Shown piece after piece: positions 7,101 through 12,708 of a stretch of DNA of 12,708 nt. The stretch spans positions 1 through 12,708 of the forward strand of contig JASHQV010000230.1 in assembly GCA_030038955.1 (NCBI GenBank), read 5' to 3'. Source of the DNA: Solirubrobacteraceae bacterium (lineage in GTDB: Bacteria; Actinomycetota; Thermoleophilia; Solirubrobacterales; Solirubrobacteraceae). Under the pieces are notes generated by a model. It had not been told where the DNA came from and made no database searches. It was given only the letters and a program-made list of their open reading frames with translations. The translations under genes and the position numbers were made by a program. The first letter of the stretch is position 1. Each line of letters begins with the position of its first letter.

Positions 7101-7108
7101 GTGCGGTC

Positions 7109-7546
7109 ATGTCGATCTCCGAACGCGCCTTCCACACGATCCTCCAGATCCACGCCTTCATCTACGAGCGCACCGGCGGCCTGGTCGGGCACCGGATGCT
7201 CGGCGTGCCTTGCCTGATGCTGCGAACGACCGGGCGTAAGAGCGGCCAGACACGGACCAACTCGCTCGTCTACGCCATGGACGGGGACCGCTACTTGGTC
7301 GTTGCGTCCAAGGGCGGCGCTCCCAAGGCCCCGGCATGGCTGCTCAACCTCCGCGCCAAGCCCGACGTGCAGGTCCAAATCGGACGGACCCGATTCCAGG
7401 CTGCCGCCACCGAGATCGGGCCCGACGACCCCGACTATGCCCGTGTGTGGAAGCTCGTCAACGACAACAACGCCAGTCGATACGCGGCATATCAGAAGAA
7501 GACGACGCGGGCGATCCCAGTCATCGCCCTGACCCGTACGCGCTGA
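7109..7546 (+). CDS. F420-dependent (deazaflavin) nitroreductase-family protein
   Basis: A 145-aa protein of the usual length for the DDN / PF04075 family, small split-barrel proteins that bind deazaflavin F420 and reduce nitro compounds or quinones. Family marks in order: a helical N-terminus (1-25), LMLRTTGRKSGQTRTNSL (36-53, phosphate-binding loop), YLVVASKGG (62-70), PAWLLNL (75-81), the strand VQVQIGRTRF, and a C-terminal helix ending YQKKTTRAIPVIAL (128-141). No signal peptide or membrane helix is seen; relatives act at the cytoplasmic side of the membrane. The start at 7109 is chosen because the upstream open stretch is unlike the family and because a TAGTGT box sits 8 nt upstream with no Shine-Dalgarno sequence. 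Its presence implies that the organism makes F420. The natural substrate is unknown. Confidence 0.9.
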   Translation: MSISERAFHTILQIHAFIYERTGGLVGHRMLGVPCLMLRTTGRKSGQTRTNSLVYAMDGDRYLVVASKGGAPKAPAWLLNLRAKPDVQVQIGRTRFQAAATEIGPDDPDYARVWKLVNDNNASRYAAYQKKTTRAIPVIALTRTR

Positions 7547-7607
7547 CAGGTCCCGGCGGTCGCATCCAGCTGGAACGCGCGATCAGCTCGGCTGCGGATA
7601 GCGCGGG

Positions 7608-7944
7608 TCACGACATGCCTGACAGCCTGTAGAGAACGAGGCTGGTGGCGACGGCGACGTTGAGGCTCGCTCCCTGTCCGAGCATCGGGATCTCAACGCA
7701 CAGATCGGCAGCTTCGACCTGCTCGTCAGGGATTCCCGTGCCACTCATGACCGAGCAGTACCACCGTCCGCTGGGTGGCCGGCTCGAGCCGTGGGAGCGC
7801 GATGGCAGCGTCGGCGAGCTCGACGGCCACGATCTGAAAGCCGCCGGCGCGCTTTCGCTCAATCCAGCGCTCCTTGCTAGTCCCAATCCGTAACGGCGCG
7901 AACGGCGGATCTCGCTGGGAGCCGACTTGTGGGCGCTCAACGCG
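7608..7944 (-). pseudogene. SpoU/TrmH-family RNA 2'-O-methyltransferase remnant
   Basis: Two minus-strand frames together give the C-terminal part of a SpoU-type methyltransferase. The first reads RIGTSKERWIERKRAGGFQI, then TVVLLGHEWHG (motif 2 region), and hits TGA. The second carries on in another frame with GIPDEQVEAADLCVEIPM and GASLNVAVATSLVLYRL (motif 3, part of the trefoil-knot AdoMet site). The break is at the G-run 7735-7737, where removing one G restores a continuous reading. The N-terminal part, including motif 1, is missing: the first frame is closed by a stop at 7945-7947 and nothing similar lies upstream. Intact relatives methylate ribose in tRNA or rRNA. Because the 5' end is also gone, this is decay rather than a single sequencing error. 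Confidence 0.8.
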
Positions 7945-7947
7945 TCA

Positions 7948-8248
7948 GGGCTACCGCCCTCTCGTCGATCATCGGCCGAGCGTATCGCAGCCGAGCTGCC
8001 TGCCTGCCCGGACGCGTGTCCCTCACTGCGATCCTCACTCGCGCCTCTGCGGGCTGATCAAAAATATCCGTGATCATGTCGTGAGGTGCATACGATCTCC
8101 CGATCTTGCGGCCGCCCATGGGGCCTGTCGTCCGGGTCGAGCGCGAGTCGGGATCGTGCTGGTAGGCCAACTGCCGGCCGCCGAATGCACCCCGTTCTTG
8201 TGATCGCTCCGCCGCGACGCCGGGTTCGTAGGCTCAATGCGTTACTTC
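7948..8248. other. Gene-free stretch between the methyltransferase remnant and the secreted protein
   Basis: About 300 bp without a supportable gene. A short minus-strand frame (about 7937-8080) starting MITDIFDQPAEARVR is open but matches no family I know and has no start signal. A local AT-rich patch at 8055-8076 is flanked by two TGATCA hexamers; it could be part of a control region but has no clear partner gene. Confidence 0.35.
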
Positions 8249-8259
8249 GGGAGTTAGTG

Positions 8260-8715
8260 ATGGCATCGAAACCAAGGCATCGTCTCATTTGGTCTACGTT
8301 CGTGGTTCTGGCGTTGCTGGCCGCGGCCGGAACCGCGCTGGCGGCGGGTGCGAAGCTCAAGCTCAAAGGCCCATCAGGAAAAGTCCACCACAACGCGAGC
8401 TACACGGTGACAGCGTCCGGAACCGCAAGCCACAGGGCGAACACCCTGTTCGCCTACCAGGGCGGAGGAGTCGACGGCGGGACCGCGGCGATCAAATGCC
8501 ACGCCACGGAGAAAGCCGAGTACGCGGAGTACAAGCCGGCACCCGACGTCGAGGTCTATCTCGGCAAGCACAAGGTCCACGGAAGCTTCAGCAGGAGCTG
8601 GGGGTTCATCGCGGGGCACCCGGGTCCCAGGTCGTTCTGCGCCTACCTGGCGAACTCGAGCGGCAGCAAGACCTACGCGCACGCGAGCCTTCACTGGACC
8701 AACCAAGGCACCTGA
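8260..8715 (+). CDS. Small secreted protein with one probable disulfide, unknown function
   Basis: A 151-aa protein. GGGAG (8249-8253) lies 6 nt before the ATG at 8260, which fixes the start; the frame is open further upstream but that part is Arg-rich shadow sequence. The N-terminus is a classical Sec signal: KPRHR, a hydrophobic core (about 10-28) and a cleavage site near ALA-A (27-30). The mature part of about 120 aa is basic at first (AKLKLKGPSGKVHHN) and then alternates small and polar residues like a beta-sandwich. Two cysteines, Cys80 and Cys127, could form one disulfide. No family is recognised; an Ig-like extracellular fold is a guess. The gene is convergent with the lipoprotein gene at 8785, with a strong shared hairpin between them. 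Confidence 0.75.
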   Translation: MASKPRHRLIWSTFVVLALLAAAGTALAAGAKLKLKGPSGKVHHNASYTVTASGTASHRANTLFAYQGGGVDGGTAAIKCHATEKAEYAEYKPAPDVEVYLGKHKVHGSFSRSWGFIAGHPGPRSFCAYLANSSGSKTYAHASLHWTNQGT

Positions 8716-8747
8716 GGCTAGACGCGACTGCTGACGCTGGTCCGCGA

Positions 8748-8780
8748 CGGCCGTTTGCGTGCGCCGCGCGCAAACGGCCG
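8748..8780. terminator. Strong hairpin between convergent genes
   Basis: CGGCCGTTTGCG (8748-8759) and CGCAAACGGCCG (8769-8780) are perfect 12-bp inverted copies around a 9-nt loop. It lies 32 bp after the stop at 8715 and 4 bp after the minus-strand stop at 8785, the position expected of a bidirectional terminator. No T-run follows on either strand, which is common in GC-rich actinobacteria. Confidence 0.8.
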
Positions 8781-8784
8781 GCAA

Positions 8785-9318
8785 TCAGCCTTGCGGCTGG
8801 CAGCTCTTCTCGGCTTCTTGGAAAGCGGGTGATTGGGGGTCGATGCCCCCGCCACCGGACCCGACCGTGATCCCTTGACCGTTGCTGCTGACGGTCGGGT
8901 CGGGGAAGTTGGGGACGCCGTGCGCGCGCATGCACACCGCGCGAGCGAGTGCCTGCCTTTTGGCCCTGGCGAGGCTTGCCGCGGACGGACCGTGCCCGCT
9001 GCCGCTGCCGAGAACGCTCTGACAGGTCTTCACGGCCGACTCGTACGCGGGTGACTGCGTGTTCATACTGATGGGCAGGTCGAAGCTGTAGCCGTCGATC
9101 CCGAAGCTGTTGGGAGTCTCGGTGGTGCTCGGATCCGGGAACCCAGAGACGCCGTGGGCGCGCATGCACGCCGAGTACCTGTCGAGCATCGCGATCGTGC
9201 CCGACCCGGCCGATCCGACGCGGCTCAGCTTGCTCGAGGAGCCGCACGCCGTGATCGCCACCGCGCAGCCGACGAGCGCCAAGCAGAACCGCAGGTGATG
9301 CCTTGGACGGTCACGCAT
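8785..9318 (-). CDS. Lipoprotein with two CMRAHGV..FPDP repeats
   Basis: A 177-aa protein. The signal peptide ends in lipobox ITAC, giving lipidated Cys25 followed by GSSSK. The mature part has two copies of one module. Repeat 1 runs from Cys51 (SACMRAHGVSGFPDP) to SPAYESAVKTC (Cys99); repeat 2 runs from Cys129 (VCMRAHGVPNFPDP) to SPAFQEAEKSC (Cys173). A Ser/Gly linker with a basic helix lies between them. Each module probably closes one disulfide between its first and last cysteine. This type of lipoprotein is frequent in Solirubrobacter-like actinobacteria, often near exporters and two-component systems (recollection); its function is not known. The start ATG at 9318 overlaps the stop of the preceding gene in TGATG, so translation is coupled. 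Third gene of the minus-strand operon, ending just before the hairpin at 8748-8780. Confidence 0.85.
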   Translation of the reverse strand: MRDRPRHHLRFCLALVGCAVAITACGSSSKLSRVGSAGSGTIAMLDRYSACMRAHGVSGFPDPSTTETPNSFGIDGYSFDLPISMNTQSPAYESAVKTCQSVLGSGSGHGPSAASLARAKRQALARAVCMRAHGVPNFPDPTVSSNGQGITVGSGGGGIDPQSPAFQEAEKSCQPQG

Positions 9319-10271
9319 CACGCCTGCACGGCCTGGAGCTGGTAGCCCCATTTGACCCCTCCGTAGATGTCGATGATGCCCTTGCCCGCGTGGTCCTTTC
9401 GCTGGGTGTCGAGCACGAGGAAGCTCTCCGCCATGACCAGCTGCGAGACGGCGGGGCCTTCGCCCGCGCCCGAGTCCCTCCGCGTGCTGGCGCGTTTGGC
9501 TGCGCTCGAGGCCTTGGTTGAGATGCCTCCCTGGCCACCGCCGTAGAAGCTGCACGCCGGTTTGCCGTAGACGGACGTGAGCCCGCCGGGGAAGTAGTAG
9601 GGACACGCGCGCTGGGCGAACTCGGTGCCTGACCTTCCCCCAGCGTTGGTGACCTCGATCCATCTGAGGTCGGCGGTGATCGGAGGATCGCTGGAGGCCG
9701 GGTCGGGCTCGTAGACGAGGAACAGATCGATGCCGTAGCCGAGCTGCGGCCGGGTCGTGGTCGGCTCGGTCACGAACACGCTGTAGGACTGCACGCTGAT
9801 CGCGCTGCTGCCGCTGAAGCCGCCGACGTAGCGGAACGCGTAATAGGTGCCCCATGCCTTCTGCAGGGTGCGCTTGAAGTCGATCGTCGCGTCTGCGGGT
9901 TCGCCTTCGTAGACGGGGTCGGGGCTGTTCCCCGACTGCCCGAATGCCAGCAGGCTTACCTCATAAGCGATGCCATCGAGGCTGAGCGAGGCCGATGGGA
10001 CGTGTCCGCCGATCGTGACCCCAACCCCGTTGCGGAGATGCTGCTGGGGCGGCCAACCGGTCGGCTGGCTCGTGCGGTAGTCGAGCAGAAGATGCTCTGC
10101 TGAAGCCTGTCGTGGCTGCGCGGCGCCGTGAAGCTTGCTCGCGGGCACGGCAAGCGCCGACACGGCTCGGAACCAGGAGCTACCCGCCACCGACAGCCCG
10201 AGCGCTCCGGCGCCTCGAAGCAGGGCACGGCGGGAGACATGCGACCCGTCCGACGACCCAGGCGCGTTCAT
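9318..10271 (-). CDS. Tat-exported protein, paralog of the adjacent upstream gene, function unknown
   Basis: A 317-aa protein. The start ATG at 10271 overlaps the preceding stop in TGATG and follows GGGAGGTGA, a strong ribosome site. The N-terminus has a twin-arginine signal, SRRALLRG (13-20), followed by GALGLSVAG and a likely cleavage near ALAVPAS (39-45). The mature part (60-317) aligns along its length with the product of 10271-11029: shared marks include LDYR..xTGW, LLAFGQ, P-YE-EP-D--I-FKRTLQ, G-YY-FRY-GG, VQ-YSVF, VYEP, WI-V, CP--F--GGL-S--G, AE-FL--DT, D-AGK and a C-terminal W-Y-QL motif. The domain looks beta-rich with many aromatic residues. The later part vaguely recalls a C-terminal pattern in some exported PEP-CTERM proteins, but I cannot name a family. 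No catalytic motif was recognised. Confidence 0.8.
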   Translation of the reverse strand: MNAPGSSDGSHVSRRALLRGAGALGLSVAGSSWFRAVSALAVPASKLHGAAQPRQASAEHLLLDYRTSQPTGWPPQQHLRNGVGVTIGGHVPSASLSLDGIAYEVSLLAFGQSGNSPDPVYEGEPADATIDFKRTLQKAWGTYYAFRYVGGFSGSSAISVQSYSVFVTEPTTTRPQLGYGIDLFLVYEPDPASSDPPITADLRWIEVTNAGGRSGTEFAQRACPYYFPGGLTSVYGKPACSFYGGGQGGISTKASSAAKRASTRRDSGAGEGPAVSQLVMAESFLVLDTQRKDHAGKGIIDIYGGVKWGYQLQAVQA

Positions 10272-11029
10272 CAAGTCACCTCCCGGAGCTGCCAGCCGTA
10301 CTTGAGCCCGGCGAAGATCTCGATCACGTCCTTGCCCGCCTTGTCCCTGGTCAGGGTGTCGCGCGCGAGAAACGTCTCGGCGAGGTACCTGGCCGACAGA
10401 GGGTGATTGCGGCCCTTGCCGGACGATGGCTGTGCGGTGATCGGGTTGTCGAAGTTGAACACCCGGGTGCCGTGGATCGAGATCAGCCCACCGCTGATGA
10501 AGAACGGGTTCGGGCACTCGGTGTTGTCCACGTACGGGCGTGGCGACGGGGACCCGGTGCCGCGCCAGTGCGCGACCTGGATCCACTTGAGCTGCGCCTC
10601 AGCTGCGGGATCGCCAGCGTGCACGTGGGGCTCGTAGACGACGTACAGCTGGGCGCCGAAGCTCGACTGCTTGGGCTTGGCGAACACGCTGTAGCACTGC
10701 ACGCGGAACTCGTTGCGGCCCCCCAGCCCGCCGTGGTAGCGAAACGAGTAATAGGCACCGAACTTCCGCTGCAGCGTGCGCTTGAAGGCGATCGCCGAGT
10801 CCGACGGCTCGGGTTCGTAGATTGGGTTGGACCCGGTCTCCTGGCCGAACCTCAGCAGGCCGATCCGGTAGTGATGGCCGGCGAGCTTGAACTCCTTGGA
10901 CGCGTCGTGCCCGCCGAGCGTCTTGCCCCACTCCCATCCGGTGAACTCACGGGAACGGTAGTCGAGCCTCAGGTGCGCGGCTTGGTTGCTGCTCACGGAG
11001 CCGGTTGTACGCCCGCGGTCGTCACGCAC
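10271..11029 (-). CDS. Paralog of the Tat-exported protein, without visible signal peptide
   Basis: From GTG at 11029 the protein has 252 aa. It is the non-exported-looking twin of the gene at 9318-10271. Its domain begins at AAHLRLDYRSREFTGWEWG and runs through YRIGLLRFGQETGSNPIYEP, IAFKRTLQRKFGAYYSFRYH, VQCYSVF, LYVVYEP, LKWIQVAHW, YVDNTECPNPFFISGGL, ARYLAETFLARDT, DKAGKDVIEIF and GLKYGWQL. The start is uncertain: GTG at 11080 and 10996 are in frame too. I prefer 11029 because a TGGACG/TAACTG promoter with 16-nt spacing ends 8 nt before it. None of these starts gives a Sec, Tat or lipoprotein signal, so the protein should stay in the cytoplasm unless carried by a partner. First gene of the operon, divergent from the response regulator. 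Confidence 0.75.
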   Translation of the reverse strand: MRDDRGRTTGSVSSNQAAHLRLDYRSREFTGWEWGKTLGGHDASKEFKLAGHHYRIGLLRFGQETGSNPIYEPEPSDSAIAFKRTLQRKFGAYYSFRYHGGLGGRNEFRVQCYSVFAKPKQSSFGAQLYVVYEPHVHAGDPAAEAQLKWIQVAHWRGTGSPSPRPYVDNTECPNPFFISGGLISIHGTRVFNFDNPITAQPSSGKGRNHPLSARYLAETFLARDTLTRDKAGKDVIEIFAGLKYGWQLREVT

Positions 11030-11031
11030 GC

Positions 11032-11044
11032 GTAACGCAGTTAC
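11032..11044. promoter_or_regulatory. 13-bp palindrome GTAAC-GCA-GTTAC, possible operator
   Basis: A perfect 5-bp inverted repeat around a 3-bp spacer covers the predicted -10 box of the minus-strand operon in the divergent intergenic region. A regulator bound here would affect that promoter. OmpR-type regulators usually bind direct repeats, so the link to the neighbouring response regulator is inference. Confidence 0.4.
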
Positions 11045-11065
11045 CTTTTTGAAACCGGTCGTCCA
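11038..11065 (-). promoter_or_regulatory. Predicted leaderless promoter of the paralog-lipoprotein operon
   Basis: On the minus strand, TGGACG (11060-11065, four of six matches to TTGACA), a 16-nt spacer, and TAACTG (11038-11043) precede GTG 11029 by 8 nt. The spacing equals that of the promoter at 4026-4053. It lies in the region shared with the divergent response-regulator gene. Confidence 0.4.
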
Positions 11066-11158
11066 GCATCCTGGGTTCACGCCGGCAGCGGCCGCTCGCG
11101 GTCTGTGCGCCTGGCACCGCCGGCGAGGAGGCCTGCCACCGCTGGCAAGGAGGACATG

Positions 11159-11818
11159 ATGCGAGTGCTGCTCGTCGAGGATCACGCAAGGTTGGCGCTC
11201 ACGGTCGCCGCCGGCCTGCGGCGGCTCGGGATGGCGGTCGATGTCGCCTTCGATGGGAGCGACGCGCTCGCCCACATCGCGCTCACCGACTACGACGTGG
11301 TCGTGCTCGACCGCGACCTTCCCGGCATCCACGGTGACGACGTGTGTCGCCGCCTAGTGGCCGAGGAGCACGACACCCGGATTCTGATGCTCACGGCCGC
11401 CGCCACCGTGGCGGACCGTGTTGAGGGGCTCGGGCTCGGAGCGGACGACTACCTCCCGAAGCCGTTCGACGCCTCCGAGCTGGTCGCGCGGATCCAGGCG
11501 CTCGCGCGTCGAGCAGGAGCGCGAACCGCGCCGACGCTGTCGGCGGGCGATCTGACGCTGGACCCCGCGCGCCGACTTGTCAGCAGAGGCGGAGCGCCGG
11601 TAGCGCTCAACCCCAAGGAGTTTGCCGTGCTGGAGCAGCTGCTGATCGCCAAGGGAGTGGTCGTCTCGGCCGAACAACTGCTCGAGCGCGTCTGGGACGA
11701 GAACGCCAATCCGTTCAGCCACGCCGTCAAGGTGACGATCAGCCGCCTGCGCGCCAGGCTCGGGGATCCCCCGTTGATCGAGACGGTCCCCAGAGTCGGC
11801 TACCGGATCCGAGGATGA
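11159..11818 (+). CDS. OmpR/PhoB-family response regulator
   Basis: A 219-aa protein, normal for the family. The receiver domain (1-118) has the acidic pair Glu7/Asp8 in VLLVEDH, phospho-acceptor Asp51 in VVVLDRDLPG, switch residue Thr79 in ILMLTAA, and Lys101 in DYLPKPF. The winged-helix DNA-binding domain (about 127-219) shows the usual LTLDPARRLVSRGGAPVALN start, NPKEFAVLEQLL, the recognition helix around HAVKVTISRLRARLG and the ending VPRVGYRIRG. ATG codons stand at 11156 and 11159; AAGGAGG (11147-11153) is 5 nt from the second and only 2 nt from the first, so 11159 is preferred. It is followed at once by the kinase gene, whose GTG lies 1 nt past its stop. The likely target is the divergent paralog-lipoprotein operon. 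Confidence 0.95.
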   Translation: MRVLLVEDHARLALTVAAGLRRLGMAVDVAFDGSDALAHIALTDYDVVVLDRDLPGIHGDDVCRRLVAEEHDTRILMLTAAATVADRVEGLGLGADDYLPKPFDASELVARIQALARRAGARTAPTLSAGDLTLDPARRLVSRGGAPVALNPKEFAVLEQLLIAKGVVVSAEQLLERVWDENANPFSHAVKVTISRLRARLGDPPLIETVPRVGYRIRG

Positions 11819-11819
11819 G

Positions 11820-12708
11820 GTGCCCCTCAGCGATCGACTGATCCGTCTGGCATCGCGGCGTCATCTGCCGCAGCGCACGCTGAGGCTGCGACTCACGCTG
11901 CTGTATGGCGGCCTATTCATCGTGTGCGGAGCGGCATTGCTCGGGATCACCTACGTACTGGTGGCGCACGCGACCGTGAGGCCCGGCTCCGTCCGCTCGG
12001 TATTCGGCGGTGGGGTTCGCGTGGGGCTTCCGCACGGCCACCGTCCCCTCTCCGCCAACCGGCATGCGCCCAGCGGCTACACCGTAGTGGAACGCGTTGC
12101 CCGCGGACAGCGAATCTCCGACCTGCACCAGCTCGTGATCTGGTCCGGGATCGCGCTGGCCGGGATGTCGCTCGCGTCGATCGCGCTCGGGTGGATCGTC
12201 GCCGGACGGGCGCTGCGGCCGCTGCGGACGATCACCGCGACGACCCGCCAGATCTCGGCCACCAATCTCCACCGCCGACTCGCGCTGCAGGGCACGCAGG
12301 ACGACGTCAAGGACCTCGCTGACACGATTGATGGGTTGCTCGCCAGGCTGGAGGGGGCGTTCCAGGCCCAGCGCGCGTTCGTCGCCAACGCCTCGCACGA
12401 GCTCCGCACGCCGCTGGCGCTGAGCCGCGCGATGCTGCAGTTCGCGCTCGCCGACCCCGAGCTGAGCCTCGAATCGCTGAAAGCCACCTGCGAGGAGGTT
12501 CTGGACGCCGGCGCCGATCACGAACAACTCCTCGAAGCGCTGCTGACACTCAGTCGCAGCCAGCAGGAGCTCGAGCGATGGCAGCCGATCGAGCTCGCCG
12601 CGACGGTGAAGGACGTGCTCGAGACCCATCGCCATCCGACCGCGACGTACGAGGTAGACCTCGAACCAGCCACGATCTCCGGCGACCCGGCGCTCGTCCA
12701 GCGGCTTG
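11820..12708 (+). CDS. HAMP-domain sensor histidine kinase, cut by the right edge
   Basis: The first 296 residues of a kinase that continues past the window. The GTG start at 11820 follows the regulator stop by 1 nt and is preceded by GAGGA (11811-11815) at proper distance. An ATG at 11815 is closed after eight codons. Order: short basic N-terminus, membrane helix 1 (about 25-48), an extracytoplasmic loop of only about 55 aa (50-103) with several histidines (GLPHGHR, NRHAPSG), membrane helix 2 (about 105-128), HAMP (129-183), and the dimerisation helix with the H-box NASHELRTPL, phospho-acceptor His193. The frame ends at GDPALVQRL, just where the N-box of the ATPase domain should begin. It is the partner of the regulator upstream. 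The small loop suggests sensing of a small ligand, metal or membrane state. Confidence 0.9.
   Translation, partial: MPLSDRLIRLASRRHLPQRTLRLRLTLLYGGLFIVCGAALLGITYVLVAHATVRPGSVRSVFGGGVRVGLPHGHRPLSANRHAPSGYTVVERVARGQRISDLHQLVIWSGIALAGMSLASIALGWIVAGRALRPLRTITATTRQISATNLHRRLALQGTQDDVKDLADTIDGLLARLEGAFQAQRAFVANASHELRTPLALSRAMLQFALADPELSLESLKATCEEVLDAGADHEQLLEALLTLSRSQQELERWQPIELAATVKDVLETHRHPTATYEVDLEPATISGDPALVQRL

Noticed and set aside
8055..8076. Two TGATCA hexamers around an AT-rich patch
   Set aside because: Each hexamer is palindromic by itself, the pair has no extended symmetry and there is no gene suitably placed; chance is likely.
9319..9855. N-terminal extension of the Cys-repeat lipoprotein
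   Set aside because: The extension is Arg-rich shadow of the Tat paralog; the lipoprotein signal begins at 9318.
10112..11035. Open frame on the plus strand (307 aa) with fairly protein-like composition
   Set aside because: It lies antisense to the two paralogs, whose mutual similarity in the minus frame proves which strand is coding.
1..12708. CRISPR arrays, rRNA, tRNA, insertion-sequence ends
   Set aside because: No regularly spaced repeats, RNA-gene signatures or transposase-type frames with terminal repeats were seen.

Overview
This window is GC-rich, dense in GTG starts and short overlaps, and carries a F420-type nitroreductase, an OmpR/HAMP-kinase pair, PadR regulation, and lipoproteins built on a CMRAHGV..FPDP motif. 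Together these point to a chromosomal piece of an actinobacterium. Solirubrobacterales/Thermoleophilia-like is my best guess, from family recollection only.

Left part (1-4060, all minus strand). A partial gene runs off the left edge behind its own leaderless-looking promoter. To its right lies a compact five-gene block, read right to left: a 62-aa single-pass membrane protein, a 378-aa polytopic membrane protein with histidines in its membrane segments, a PadR-family repressor, a membrane protein with a YPARWRARYGEEF prefix domain, and a Tat-exported alpha/beta-hydrolase. Two nearly identical promoters carry the same inverted repeat, TATATCGG-N3-CCGRTMTA. One precedes the whole block; the other lies inside the end of the 378-aa gene, just before padR. 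This strongly suggests a self-regulated PadR circuit.

Middle (4060-8785). Upstream of the block is a decayed tyrosine-recombinase gene with a nonsense codon, two frameshifts and a missing catalytic end, followed by a hairpin plus T-run. Then come, on the plus strand, a lipoprotein whose best start appears to be ATC behind a perfect Shine-Dalgarno sequence, a F420-dependent nitroreductase-family gene, a frameshifted and truncated SpoU-type RNA methyltransferase remnant (minus strand), and a small secreted protein. The remnants suggest an old mobile-element or rearrangement zone.

Right part (8748-12708). A strong 12-bp hairpin separates convergent genes. A three-gene minus-strand operon follows: two tandem paralogous proteins (one Tat-exported, one with no visible signal) and a two-repeat cysteine lipoprotein, joined by 1-nt TGATG overlaps. 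It is transcribed divergently from an OmpR-type response regulator and a histidine kinase cut off by the right edge. The shared intergenic region holds a 13-bp palindrome across the likely -10 box of the operon. A two-component system controlling an envelope-associated paralog pair plus lipoprotein is the best candidate for an undescribed system here; the PadR-controlled His-rich membrane protein operon is the second.
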